Shown here in pieces: positions 25,848-34,652 of a stretch of 64,000 bases of DNA (the first letter of the stretch is position 1; each line of letters opens with the position of its first letter). A program made the translations under genes and the position numbers. The notes under the pieces are model-generated. The model was not told the DNA's origin, did no database searches, and was given only the letters and a program-made list of their open reading frames with translations. Where the stretch lies: assembly GCA_045633565.1 (NCBI GenBank), contig JAZQYO010000026.1:1-64000 (forward strand), read 5' to 3'. The stretch is from RGIG7450 sp045633565. Lineage in GTDB: Bacteria > Bacillota > Clostridia > RUG12999.

Positions 25848-25890
25848 AAATCCGAACCTTGTACCAATTGGTGAAGGGTTCGGATTTTTA
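25848..25890 (+). terminator. Intrinsic terminator of tRNA-Leu
   Basis: AAATCCGAACC pairs with GGTTCGGATTT, with an inner ACCAATTGGT palindrome in the loop, then a T-rich tail. Confidence 0.8.
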
Positions 25891-25935
25891 TTATATCTCG
25901 ACTATCCTAACTTTAATAGTAAACTTAAATAGCAT

Positions 25936-25967
25936 AAAAGCACTTGCATTCTTCTGCAAGTGCTTTT
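25936..25967. terminator. Bidirectional terminator at end of retron operon
   Basis: AAAAGCACTTGCA (25936-25948) and TGCAAGTGCTTTT (25955-25967) form a perfect 13-bp stem with A- and T-tracts on each side. It ends the leftward reverse-transcriptase transcript and has the same stem sequence that surrounds the repeat element at 55221-55530. Confidence 0.9.
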
Positions 25968-26939
25968 CTAATTTACTTTGTAGTTTTTATCAAATGCATA
26001 TTTCTTTATCGTCGGAAATATTGACGAATCAACTTGTTGAGCCGCAACAACTAACCCTCTTAATCTACGTCTACTTTCTGTATCTTCAGGATTCTGTTTT
26101 AACTTTTCAAATTCATCTTTTATATTTTTTCTCATTGAATTTCTGACGGAGACTTTTCCGGTTTTATTTATAACGGCACCAGTTATAACCTTTGGGTAAA
26201 GCTTTGAATAAGATACTTCTTTACCTGCCGATAACTGATACCCATATTTTTTCACAATTAATTTAATTTTAGTCTTGATTCGGTTTGATATTACATTCTT
26301 TGACGAAAAAGTAACATCATCAACATAAATGGTCATAACCATACCATTATTATCACACAATCGTTGCAATTCGTCAAACATTTTATGATTTACCATATAA
26401 GAAAGTATTTGACTTGTCGGAGAACCGGAAATTAAATGATTTCTTGTTGTAACGCCTTTAACATTTAAGAACTCATTTATTTTATCTATATCTTTAACAT
26501 TTGCAACATCTATATCTACAGTTGATATATTTGTCAGAAACTCTGCTATATCTGATGAGGTTCGTAGCTCATCCTTAAAAAAAGAATAAACTCTTTCGCG
26601 TGGAATGCTTGGAAAGAATGCTGTAAAATCTATTTTGTATACATATTTGTTCCCTTTATGCCAATAAGCATTTTGAGCATATGACTTTCCCTTTACACCC
26701 GAAAATACATTGTCAGGCACTACAATAGCATATAATAATTTTTTTACTCTTGATTGAATTTCTTTTAATATATCGTCTGGTTTTTCTATAATCCTAGGCT
26801 TCACAGTTTCATCTATGTATGGTTCAATTAACGAGCATACATATTTTTGTTCAAAAATGTGGTTGTCTGATATGTTCAAATAATATTTTAATAATTTTTT
26901 AGAATGAAGTTGAAACAACTTACAGTTTGTATATATCAA
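25968..26939 (-). CDS. Retron-type reverse transcriptase
   Basis: A 323-residue RT. The retron-specific NAxxH motif is present as NAYWH (90-94), directly before the catalytic-Asp strand KIDFTAFFPSI (Asp104). SGSPTSQILS follows, the catalytic YVDD is at 205-208, and ITG (252-254) stands where retrons have VTG. There is no maturase, HNH or thumb-X extension, so it is not a group II intron RT. It starts at TTG 26939 with GAGGTG eight bases upstream. A 61-residue membrane protein gene and a structured RNA with pairing ends precede it on the same strand. Retron RTs make branched msDNA and usually act in anti-phage defence. Confidence 0.9.
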   Translation of the reverse strand: MIYTNCKLFQLHSKKLLKYYLNISDNHIFEQKYVCSLIEPYIDETVKPRIIEKPDDILKEIQSRVKKLLYAIVVPDNVFSGVKGKSYAQNAYWHKGNKYVYKIDFTAFFPSIPRERVYSFFKDELRTSSDIAEFLTNISTVDIDVANVKDIDKINEFLNVKGVTTRNHLISGSPTSQILSYMVNHKMFDELQRLCDNNGMVMTIYVDDVTFSSKNVISNRIKTKIKLIVKKYGYQLSAGKEVSYSKLYPKVITGAVINKTGKVSVRNSMRKNIKDEFEKLKQNPEDTESRRRLRGLVVAAQQVDSSIFPTIKKYAFDKNYKVN

Positions 26940-26975
26940 CAGGTTAACACCTCATTATTTTTAAGTGTGCTGGTA

Positions 26976-27161
26976 TTAGTAGTTTTCTGCTATGCTAATT
27001 AACAAACGGATAACATTAGCACGCAGTTCAGGACTACAAAATGATACAACCAGTGTTAGGCATACAATAGCGATGAGTGTCATTACCAAAGATTTGCCAT
27101 CAATAGAAAATGTATTACCACTAAGAATGTTAATGGTAATTTTTTTATCCGCTTTCTTCAC
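26976..27161 (-). CDS. Small single-pass membrane protein of the retron locus
   Basis: A 61-residue protein starting MKKADKKITINIL, with one membrane helix (SLVMTLIAIVCLTLVVSF, about 24-41) and a short amphipathic C-terminus (ELRANVIRLLISIAENY). It starts at GTG 27161 behind AAGGAGGTG. It lies between the retron RNA and the RT gene, the place where retron operons carry their effector. Several known retrons use membrane-protein effectors; by analogy this could be a membrane-damaging toxin released when the msDNA complex is disturbed. I do not recognise the family and the role is inferred. Confidence 0.65.
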   Translation of the reverse strand: MKKADKKITINILSGNTFSIDGKSLVMTLIAIVCLTLVVSFCSPELRANVIRLLISIAENY

Positions 27162-27245
27162 GAATTTTCACCTCCTTGTTATTTTTGGCCTCAAACAAAA
27201 GTTTAAGGACTCCCCAATCCTCTAATAACAAAGAGATAATAGCCG

Positions 27246-27479
27246 TATACCAATAACACCAGCACATTCTAACTCCCCATATATTAATGGAGATTATTCT
27301 ACACTACAACATTCATCACCATATCAATCGTTATAGTTATATTTTCTATAAGAATAAACGAGTGTATGATATAAAGTGTGTCTGCTGTTGTAAAAATGCA
27401 TCCATGCTTTCACACGATGCCGCCCACAAAAATTATGAGCCACATTGGGAGTAAGTCTGACTATTTTTACACTGGTATA
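27246..27479 (-). ncRNA. Candidate retron msr-msd RNA
   Basis: About 234 nt read leftward from a consensus promoter. The 5' end TATACCAGT (27479-27471) pairs with ATTGGTATA (27254-27246), as the a1/a2 ends of retron RNAs do. After a TAGTCAG stretch that could hold the branching G come two short hairpins (CCCA...TGGG, 27449-27423; GCATC...GATGC, 27420-27398), then a long imperfect AT-rich hairpin (27391-27306) suited to be the msd template. The RT and membrane genes follow. Exact borders and the branch base are inferred. Confidence 0.65.
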
Positions 27480-27482
27480 TTC

Positions 27483-27511
27483 ATTATATCATAAAAGTTG
27501 TTGAAATTCAA
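27483..27511 (-). promoter_or_regulatory. Promoter of the retron operon
   Basis: TTGAAT (27511-27506), 17-bp spacer, TATAAT (27488-27483) on the minus strand. Start near 27478-27476, at the a1 end of the RNA. Confidence 0.75.
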
Positions 27512-27612
27512 GATTTTAACTAAAATATAGATACTTTTTTATCCGCACATTCGTCAAATTAAATGCCTTCTGATAAAATGAAGATACCAAATTTAAAGGA
27601 GGCGTTCACGCA

Positions 27613-27996
27613 ATGAAGGAAAAATTTATTGAAAACGGAATTGAGTATGTAAGAAACGGCGATTACTACATTCCAAACCTAAAAGCACCTGAAGGAACTT
27701 ACAACATCGGCAAGTATGGCAGGTTGCACTCAATATTTATTAAAGAAAATCGCCCAACAGTTTACTCAATGAAAATGCTCAACGGAACTTGGCTTGCATA
27801 TCTTGAAGAAATTGACACAACTGCAAAGGAAATGATTGATAAGCTCATAAAAGATATGGCGGTCCAGCAAGGAATCACTGAAGAACTCAAAGCAAAAGAC
27901 CAAATTGCGTGGGTGGGTGCTATGAACAACATTCGCCACTCAGCAGAAGAATTTGTATTGCGAGATTTTGTCTATTCGATGGAGGTACAAAAATGA
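27613..27996 (+). CDS. tnpV: TnpV transposon-encoded protein
   Basis: A 127-residue protein of the TnpV family, with the typical IGKYGRLHSIFIKENRPTVYS segment and the C-terminal KAKDQIAWVGAMNNIRHSAEEFVL. TnpV genes occur on clostridial mobile elements related to Tn4451/Tn4453; the function is not established. AAAGGAGG precedes the ATG. It is divergent from the retron promoter and overlaps the DUF6809 gene by four bases. Confidence 0.88.
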   Translation: MKEKFIENGIEYVRNGDYYIPNLKAPEGTYNIGKYGRLHSIFIKENRPTVYSMKMLNGTWLAYLEEIDTTAKEMIDKLIKDMAVQQGITEELKAKDQIAWVGAMNNIRHSAEEFVLRDFVYSMEVQK

Positions 27997-28289
27997 GCTT
28001 TCTTGATGAATTATATTACGGTAATATCAACCCAAATGAAAATCGAAACAGAAAACCTCTTCCTTATGAAAAAGCTGTGAGAACCTTTTCTGATATTGAA
28101 AGTAAACTGTCAAAGGAATTAAATGGAGAAAATTTGAAACTTTTTAATGAGCTTGTAAATGCAAGTGATGAAATAAGTGCTACAAGCGGCGTTGAAAATT
28201 TCAAAACAGGATTCAGACTTGGAATTATGATGATGTGCGACAGCTTATTGTTTGATAACAGCACCATCCTAAAAGATATTAAGTTTTAA
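27993..28289 (+). CDS. DUF6809 family protein
   Basis: A 98-residue helical protein starting MSFLDELYYGNINPNEN, the family's recognisable opening, and ending with the FKTGFRLGIMMMCDSL helix. Proteins of this type accompany TnpV on Firmicute mobile elements and have no known role. The ATG overlaps the tnpV stop; GGAGG lies ahead. The apparent longer upstream frame lies inside tnpV and is rejected. Confidence 0.82.
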   Translation: MSFLDELYYGNINPNENRNRKPLPYEKAVRTFSDIESKLSKELNGENLKLFNELVNASDEISATSGVENFKTGFRLGIMMMCDSLLFDNSTILKDIKF

Positions 28290-28304
28290 CGGAGGTATTT
28301 CAAA

Positions 28305-28871
28305 ATGAAAAAATCAATCATATCCATCATATCAATCGTATCAGTTTTAATAAGTTCTTGTTCTGTAAATGCAGCAGAGGTGCCGAGAGAGTCGGCACCC
28401 TGCACTGCCACAAATGATGCAATAGTTATTGTTGAAACTTTTATTGGCGATATTTTAACCGAAGTGCAGAACGGTTTGGGATATGCCGATGCAAGAGCAA
28501 AATCAAACCGCATATTCTTCAACGCTTGGCTGAATGGTCAGACAAATGGTTACAGCTACGGTGAGCTTGTTGACATAGCCAATAATGCGATATGGCAATA
28601 TCGGGATATGTATCTGCGACCTGATTTCTATGCAAACAATCTTGAAAAAGTCAGAGTTATTATTACACCTGTAATTGAAGATTATAAATCAGGCAGAATC
28701 ACTTATGCAGAAGCAGAATTTGATGCCCGTGTTAAAATCTATCAATCAGTAAATCCAAACTTCAATCCCGATGTGGAATATATGAAAGACCCGATATACA
28801 GAGATATTCCATCAGTGGATAACAGCTTATTTACATTAGCAAGAAAAATACTTATTGAGAACTGCCATTAA
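28305..28871 (+). CDS. Secreted protein or lipoprotein of unknown function
   Basis: A 188-residue protein with an N-terminal signal (MKKSIISIISIVSVLISSCSVNA). LISSC could be a lipobox; VNA-AEV could also be a signal peptidase I site. The mature part is helical, with no motif I recognise. ACGGAGG precedes the ATG. It is the third gene of the tnpV-DUF6809 transcript and is followed by a bidirectional terminator. Confidence 0.75.
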   Translation: MKKSIISIISIVSVLISSCSVNAAEVPRESAPCTATNDAIVIVETFIGDILTEVQNGLGYADARAKSNRIFFNAWLNGQTNGYSYGELVDIANNAIWQYRDMYLRPDFYANNLEKVRVIITPVIEDYKSGRITYAEAEFDARVKIYQSVNPNFNPDVEYMKDPIYRDIPSVDNSLFTLARKILIENCH

Positions 28872-28877
28872 ACCAAT

Positions 28878-28905
28878 AAAAGAGCGACCGTTTTGGTCGC
28901 TCTTT
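28878..28905. terminator. Bidirectional intrinsic terminator
   Basis: AAAGAGCGACC (28878-28888) pairs with GGTCGCTCTTT (28895-28905). It lies between the secreted-protein gene and the convergent zinc-ribbon gene. Confidence 0.85.
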
Positions 28906-28910
28906 GAATG

Positions 28911-29105
28911 TCATTCATTTACTTTATCTATAAAGAAATTTACACTTCCGCATTCGCCACATACAAAAGCGGCTATTTTATTGCTTTTGGGAAAAAGTTT
29001 TTTTGAGTCTTTATTCGCAATAAAGTATAGTTTAAAACTATCAGCAGTTTGAACATCACCTAATACTAAGTTTGCTGAACCACAGCAAGAACATTTTCTT
29101 TCCAT
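28911..29105 (-). CDS. Small zinc-ribbon protein
   Basis: A 64-residue protein with two CxxC pairs (KCSCCGSANL at the N-terminus; FVCGECGSVNF near residue 52) framing a beta-rich middle, a zinc-ribbon pattern. AAGGAGG precedes the ATG. It is the last gene of the leftward bacteriocin-type cluster, 13 bp after the FtsH-like gene. No specific function can be given. Confidence 0.78.
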   Translation of the reverse strand: MERKCSCCGSANLVLGDVQTADSFKLYFIANKDSKKLFPKSNKIAAFVCGECGSVNFFIDKVNE

Positions 29106-29118
29106 AAAAACCTCCTTA

Positions 29119-30930
29119 TTATTTATCCAAGTAATCCATAAATTCTTTGCCGGTAATTGTTTCTTTTTCGTATAAATGTAAACTTAATTCAGTCAATTTT
29201 TCTTTGTTTGCTTCTAAAAGTTTTATTGCATCATTGTGAGCAGACTTAATAATTGATAAAACTTCTTTGTCAATTTTTGTAGCAGTTTCTAATGAGCAAT
29301 TCAAACCATATTCTGTTTGTAGATACTGAGAACTTTCTGTACTTAAAGCCATCATATCAAACTCGTCACTCATACCGAACCTTGTAACCATTCCACGAGC
29401 AATTTGAGTTGCTTTTTCCATATCATTTGCGGCTCCGGTTGTATAATAGCCGTATATCACTTCTTCCGCAGCACGACCTGCAGTTAAAGCCACAATTCTA
29501 TTATACAAATCTTCTCGACTGTATAGCACTTTGTCTGCATCATCAATTTGCATTGTATATCCAAGCGCACCTGATGTTCTAGGAACAATAGTAATTTTAT
29601 GTACGGGCGTTGACTTAGTTAATAACGCAATGGCAAGTGCGTGACCAATCTCATGATATGAAACAATTAATTTATCCTTGTCAGACACTAATGCATTTTT
29701 TCTCTGATATCCAACGGCAACAACATCTATTGCTTCATCGAAGTCCTCTTGTATAACATAATCTCTTTTCATTTTTACGGCTCTTAAAGCAGCTTCATTT
29801 ACTATATTGGCAATTTCAGCTCCTGATACACCACTCGTTGCTTTTGCGATTAGGTTAAAATCGACTTCACTATGTATTTTAACATTTTTAGTGTGAACTG
29901 TCAATATATCCAATCTGCCATTATAGTCAGGCAACTCTAACGGAACCCTTCTATCAAATCGACCAGGTCTTAGTAAAGCTTTATCTAATGATTCAGGGCG
30001 ATTTGTAGCAGCAAGTATAACGATATTACTTTTATCATTAAACCCATCCATTTCAATAAGTAATTGATTTAATGTTTGCTCTCTTTCGTCATTACCCGTA
30101 TTATTTACACCACTGCCATCACGTTTTTTACCAATAGTATCTATTTCGTCAATAAAAATAATACACGGTGCTTTTTCTCTTGCTTGTTGAAATAACTTTC
30201 TTACTTTTGCAGCTCCCATTCCTACATACATTTCAACAAATGCAGAACCCGAAATAGAAAAGAAAGGAACATTCGCTTCACCTGCAACAGCTTTTGCCAT
30301 TAATGTTTTTCCCGTTCCCGGTGGTCCTACCAACAGAACACCCTTCGGAATTTTAGCACCGATTGAATTGTATTTATCAGAATCATGTAAATAATCAACA
30401 ATTTCAAGCAAAGTTTCTTTAGCTTCGTCTTGCCCTGCCACATCTGCAAATGTAGTTTCACAGTTTTCAATCACATCAAAGTTCTTGTCATCAAATCTAA
30501 GCTTTGTAGATTCCCAAAAGTTTTTGGTGCCATCTTGTTTTGTGATTTTTGAGATCCCTTTAAACAACGAAAGAACAACAAACCACGGAAGTATCCATTG
30601 CAAAAAGAAGTTTCTTGATTTTGTTGTTTTAGACTTCTCAGTTTTGTCATATACAACATTTTCTGTTTCTTCTAATCTTGAAATTAATCGTTCATCAGTT
30701 TCCAATTTTGCTACTTCAAAAGCATTGTTTTCTTTGGAGTTGGTATAATATATTAATTTATCATCATGTATTTGAACTTCGGTTATAACTTTATTGTCCA
30801 AAGAATTAATAAACTCACTGTATTCAACTTTAGTTTTGTTCTCCCCAACATTGGGGAGAACAAACATATCGAATACGATGACACTTATGGTCAATATGCA
30901 CCAAATTATTACCTTTCCATATTTTTTCAT
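29119..30930 (-). CDS. FtsH-type membrane AAA metalloprotease (accessory copy)
   Basis: A 603-residue protein with the complete FtsH layout: two N-terminal helices (about 8-26 and 110-128) around a small extracytoplasmic domain, AAA module with GPPGTGKTLMAKAV, Walker B CIIFIDEIDTIG and arginine-finger region RPGRFDRRV, and an M41 protease with zinc motif SYHEIGHALAI. It would extract and degrade, or clip, membrane proteins. It lies at the end of the bacteriocin-type cluster behind the SLH gene (21 bp apart), so it is probably an accessory paralogue for peptide processing, quality control or immunity; that is inference. Confidence 0.93.
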   Translation of the reverse strand: MKKYGKVIIWCILTISVIVFDMFVLPNVGENKTKVEYSEFINSLDNKVITEVQIHDDKLIYYTNSKENNAFEVAKLETDERLISRLEETENVVYDKTEKSKTTKSRNFFLQWILPWFVVLSLFKGISKITKQDGTKNFWESTKLRFDDKNFDVIENCETTFADVAGQDEAKETLLEIVDYLHDSDKYNSIGAKIPKGVLLVGPPGTGKTLMAKAVAGEANVPFFSISGSAFVEMYVGMGAAKVRKLFQQAREKAPCIIFIDEIDTIGKKRDGSGVNNTGNDEREQTLNQLLIEMDGFNDKSNIVILAATNRPESLDKALLRPGRFDRRVPLELPDYNGRLDILTVHTKNVKIHSEVDFNLIAKATSGVSGAEIANIVNEAALRAVKMKRDYVIQEDFDEAIDVVAVGYQRKNALVSDKDKLIVSYHEIGHALAIALLTKSTPVHKITIVPRTSGALGYTMQIDDADKVLYSREDLYNRIVALTAGRAAEEVIYGYYTTGAANDMEKATQIARGMVTRFGMSDEFDMMALSTESSQYLQTEYGLNCSLETATKIDKEVLSIIKSAHNDAIKLLEANKEKLTELSLHLYEKETITGKEFMDYLDK

Positions 30931-30951
30931 ATATTATACCTTCTTAAATAA

Positions 30952-33456
30952 TTATTTCTTCGCAGCTACAATTATTCTAATTCTTCCGCCACTTTTTTGT
31001 GATTTATCATAATATGCTTGTATTGAATACAATTCACGCTCAGCAATTAATTCGTCTAATCCTAAAATCAAGTATGTTCCTGAATAGTTTCTTAAATAAA
31101 CAACAACTTCATCAGAAATAGCATAAGATGTTTGTCCACTCTTAAGATGTGTATTGTTTATTTCTGAAACAGAACCTTTTAATAAGGTTAAAGACTGCAT
31201 ACTCTTCAGTTCTTCATCTTGGATAATGAATTTTGCAGGCGTTCCTCTTGATACGGAAGTAAACATCCTATCGCTTGTGGAATAAGTATATACTGTTCCG
31301 GCAATATCATACTCATATTCACCCGACATAAAATATTCATCAGATTCATTCTTAACTTTCGTTACAATACCGTATTTAATCATATCTCCGGTAACATTAT
31401 TTAGGATTAATTTTGAAACTTTATTCTTTTCATCTAATTCATAATAAGCAACACTATTTGAACTTAGTGTAACCCCATCTATACGTTGCGGATAAATAGA
31501 TTTGTACAAAGTAGCGTCACTTGAAGATGTGGAATAGACATCAAGAATTTTTACATCTGTTGACAAGTCATAAGTTCCAATAGTTTTATTATCCCAATCA
31601 AGCTTGCCTGAAATTGTATATTTATCTGTTATTCTACTTAATTTAGCTTTTTCATTTTCAAACGAAACTTTTACTATTGCATTAACATAGCTTTTGCAAG
31701 AGGTATTCGTTATATAATCTGTTTCAGTTCCATCAGGAGCGACTAAGCAAGCATAATATGATTTTGTACTAGTATTATCAACCTTAAACTCTTTTGCTCC
31801 TGCTTCTTTAACAAAATATACCAAGTTCTGTGTTTTTGCAGACGGAGTGATTACATCTGCAACTTTACCGTCCTTACCCAACAATAGCGTTATTGTATCG
31901 CCGTAATTAACGCTACCATTTGATGATAATTTATTAAATGCAGTTGAACTTTCTATATCATAATTCTTACCGGATACAGTAATGCTACTTGGTGTATCTT
32001 TGTTTGGTGTTGCATTCTGATATACACCTGTATATTGCTTGTTATATGCAAATACCATGTTCAAATCATTAGAATAATATAAAATATCGTTTACTTGAAC
32101 ATCTGATGAACTACATTTTACTCCATTTCTAATAATTGATGCAGTTGAAACATCTACAGAGAATTTATTTTGCCATCCACCTGAAGCTGCCGTAACCGGA
32201 CCAATATATTCACCTTTTTCTACACTAATATAAGAAATAATATTATTAGTGTATTTAACATTGAATACATCGCCAATAACAAGTTCAGACTTTATATCGC
32301 CGTAAGTATATTTGTTATTTCCTTTATATACAACAACATCATCATTTATTGTTAATTGCTGCATTGTGTTACCTTTATATACAAGAACGGAATCGTTTAA
32401 TGCAGAATAATAAACATATTTAGTCAAATCAGCCTGAGCTATGGTGTTTGAGGTAGTTTCATTAACAACTATATATTGTATAATTCCATTGTTATATCTA
32501 ATAGATAAAACATCTCCCAAGTTTAATGAGTCTTTAATAGTAGCATATGTTGTTTTTGTTCCATCCTTATATGTTACAACATCATTATTAATATTTAGTT
32601 CGTATCGAACATTATCAAGATAAGTAACTATTGTGTCATCAAGAATTGATGATACAACATATTTTTTTACTACATAATTTCCTTCTTGTTCTGTAGAAGA
32701 TGATGGGGTAACCGCTACAAATCCTAGAGCATCCCCATATTGGTCTAAAAGCAATGTCCCTTTTTGACCGACATAGTTTTTGCTTAAAACATATTTAGAT
32801 TCAAAAGTACCGTTATCTGTTAATATATTTCCGGCTGCATCAATAGATATAATCTCAACATTTTCTTTTAAAGAATAGTTCAAGTCGGCAACATAATCAT
32901 TGTTAGATTTATTCTTTGCTATGAGCATATTTTTTATAAGAGTTGCCACATCTCCTCTAGTCATTTCTTGACCTGCTACGCAATTTACGCCATTGAGTAG
33001 TCCTAAGTTTTGGGCGATATTTATCGGACCATAAGGCCACGAAATGGCAAAATCATCATTTGTATATCCTAACAATCTAACTATTATAGCTAAACATTCT
33101 TCAAAAACAATAGTATTATCAGGCTTAAATGTAGCATCTTCATATCCCGATATCAAAGAATTTTCAAGTGCAACATAAATATATGGCGCTCCCCAATAGG
33201 TGTACTTTACATCTTTAAAAATAGAAACTTGAATACTGCTTGACACTAGGCTTCTATATTTTGATGCTTCTACAATTAATTTAGTAAATTCGGCTCGGTT
33301 AATTTGATTTTCTAAACGCAATTCACCGTCTTCGTACCCTGATAAAATACCTAAATTCATAAGAACTGATACATCGTTACTTGATGCAAAAACAGAAATG
33401 CTTGTGTTAGTCAGCAGAAGCAAACTTAGAATCAAACAAATTATTTTTCTTTTCAT
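30952..33456 (-). CDS. S-layer homology domain surface protein
   Basis: An 834-residue exported protein: a signal peptide (MKRKIICLILSLLLLTNTSISVFAS), three SLH repeats (about 25-205; e.g. FKDVKYTYWGAPYIYVALEN and GYEDATFKPDNTI) that bind pyruvylated wall polymers, then about 600 residues of repeated beta domains (two similar units with ITYKDGTKTTYATIKD-like and VVYKGNNKYTYGDIKS sequences). The ATG at 33456 behind AGAGGTG is chosen over an upstream GTG. It stands inside the exporter cluster, which is unusual for a wall protein. It may display or trap the secreted peptide or be an immunity factor; role unknown. Confidence 0.88.
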   Translation of the reverse strand: MKRKIICLILSLLLLTNTSISVFASSNDVSVLMNLGILSGYEDGELRLENQINRAEFTKLIVEASKYRSLVSSSIQVSIFKDVKYTYWGAPYIYVALENSLISGYEDATFKPDNTIVFEECLAIIVRLLGYTNDDFAISWPYGPINIAQNLGLLNGVNCVAGQEMTRGDVATLIKNMLIAKNKSNNDYVADLNYSLKENVEIISIDAAGNILTDNGTFESKYVLSKNYVGQKGTLLLDQYGDALGFVAVTPSSSTEQEGNYVVKKYVVSSILDDTIVTYLDNVRYELNINNDVVTYKDGTKTTYATIKDSLNLGDVLSIRYNNGIIQYIVVNETTSNTIAQADLTKYVYYSALNDSVLVYKGNTMQQLTINDDVVVYKGNNKYTYGDIKSELVIGDVFNVKYTNNIISYISVEKGEYIGPVTAASGGWQNKFSVDVSTASIIRNGVKCSSSDVQVNDILYYSNDLNMVFAYNKQYTGVYQNATPNKDTPSSITVSGKNYDIESSTAFNKLSSNGSVNYGDTITLLLGKDGKVADVITPSAKTQNLVYFVKEAGAKEFKVDNTSTKSYYACLVAPDGTETDYITNTSCKSYVNAIVKVSFENEKAKLSRITDKYTISGKLDWDNKTIGTYDLSTDVKILDVYSTSSSDATLYKSIYPQRIDGVTLSSNSVAYYELDEKNKVSKLILNNVTGDMIKYGIVTKVKNESDEYFMSGEYEYDIAGTVYTYSTSDRMFTSVSRGTPAKFIIQDEELKSMQSLTLLKGSVSEINNTHLKSGQTSYAISDEVVVYLRNYSGTYLILGLDELIAERELYSIQAYYDKSQKSGGRIRIIVAAKK

Positions 33457-33481
33457 TAAATCACCTCTAACATCATAAGTT

Positions 33482-34603
33482 TTATTCATATCGCAGAGCT
33501 TCTATTGGATTCATATCAGAAGCTTTTTTAGCAGGAAGATAGCCAAACACTATACCAATGCCACAAGATACTACAACCGCTATTATTACCGCTTTAAATG
33601 ATATAATTAAAGCCATTTTCATCAATTTCGTTACAAGCCAAGACAGTCCTATTCCAAAAATAACTCCAAAAATTCCACCAATTAGACTAGTTGTAATAGC
33701 TTCAACAATAAATTGACTCATAATATCCCAAGGAGTAGCGCCAATTGATTTTCTTATGCCGATTTCTTTAATTCTTTCAGTAACAGAAACCAACATAATA
33801 TTCATTATACCTATACCACCAACAAGCAAAGAAATAGCAGCGACTCCAACAAGAATTGCAGATATTCCATCTAATAAAGAATTCATTGTATCTTGAATAT
33901 CGGTCATGCTAATAACTGAATATGCTTCATCATCTTTAAAAATGCTAAACAGAAAATTTGAAATAAGAAACTTTGCTTTATTGTTCATTTCCGAACTAAC
34001 AGTAGAAAATGAAATACTGTCAATACTATTAGTGTGTGTTAATCTTTGCACAACAGTATATGGAATCAATATCGCATCATCGGTTGTTCCTTTTTCATTG
34101 GAACTTGCTTTATTAAGCACTCCACAAACTTTAAAGGTATAGCCCTTGATTTTAATTTCTTCACCTATAACATCTGTTTTTCCAAAAATTGTTTTTGCAG
34201 CATACGAACCAAGTACGCAAGTGTTGATTTTCCCTTCAACATCTAAATATGAAAAAAACTTTCCACTTGCCATACTCGCTCCGTTTACCCTGCAATACAT
34301 TTCACTTACACCATTTACCGGAGTTTCATAGGATATATTGTTTTTTTTAACTTTCGGATCACCTAATGACATACTTACAGTAAAAGAATCTATCACATCT
34401 CTGTTGTCATTATATAGATCCACTAATTGTTCCATTTCTATCGGTTTATCTATTTTTCCCGTTGTCACGGCAGAAATTTTATTTGAGCCTAATGATTGAA
34501 ACGACTCGATTATCATATTGCTAAACCCATCCATTATGGCTACTAAAGTAATTACTGCCGCTATGCCTATAATAACACCAAGCATAGTGAGAAAACTTCT
34601 CAT
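33482..34603 (-). CDS. MacB/FtsX-type ABC transporter permease
   Basis: At least 373 residues with the MacB fold: first helix (MLGVIIGIAAVITLVAIMDG), a large extracellular domain (about 40-240), then three helices with the VTERIKEIGIRKSIGATPWDI loop and the ending KKASDMNPIEALRYE. It pairs with the ATPase at 34653 and the adaptor at 35351. The usual N-terminus (LALRSLSVNK before MRSFLTM) is encoded in frame upstream of the ATG, but no ATG, GTG or TTG precedes it. Translation may begin at an ATT near 34657, coupled to the ATPase stop. Confidence 0.9.
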   Translation of the reverse strand: MRSFLTMLGVIIGIAAVITLVAIMDGFSNMIIESFQSLGSNKISAVTTGKIDKPIEMEQLVDLYNDNRDVIDSFTVSMSLGDPKVKKNNISYETPVNGVSEMYCRVNGASMASGKFFSYLDVEGKINTCVLGSYAAKTIFGKTDVIGEEIKIKGYTFKVCGVLNKASSNEKGTTDDAILIPYTVVQRLTHTNSIDSISFSTVSSEMNNKAKFLISNFLFSIFKDDEAYSVISMTDIQDTMNSLLDGISAILVGVAAISLLVGGIGIMNIMLVSVTERIKEIGIRKSIGATPWDIMSQFIVEAITTSLIGGIFGVIFGIGLSWLVTKLMKMALIISFKAVIIAVVVSCGIGIVFGYLPAKKASDMNPIEALRYE

Positions 34604-34652
34604 TTTATTTACACTTAAGCTTCTTAAGGCTAATAAAAAAGGCTGAATAATA

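Noticed and set aside
25790..26146. Rightward 118-codon frame starting in tRNA-Leu
   Set aside because: It begins inside the tRNA, crosses two terminators and runs antisense to the RT gene.
25968..26939. Group II intron or diversity-generating reverse transcriptase
   Set aside because: No maturase or HNH domain, no intron ribozyme domain V seen, and no template/variable repeat pair; NAxxH and ITG point to a retron.
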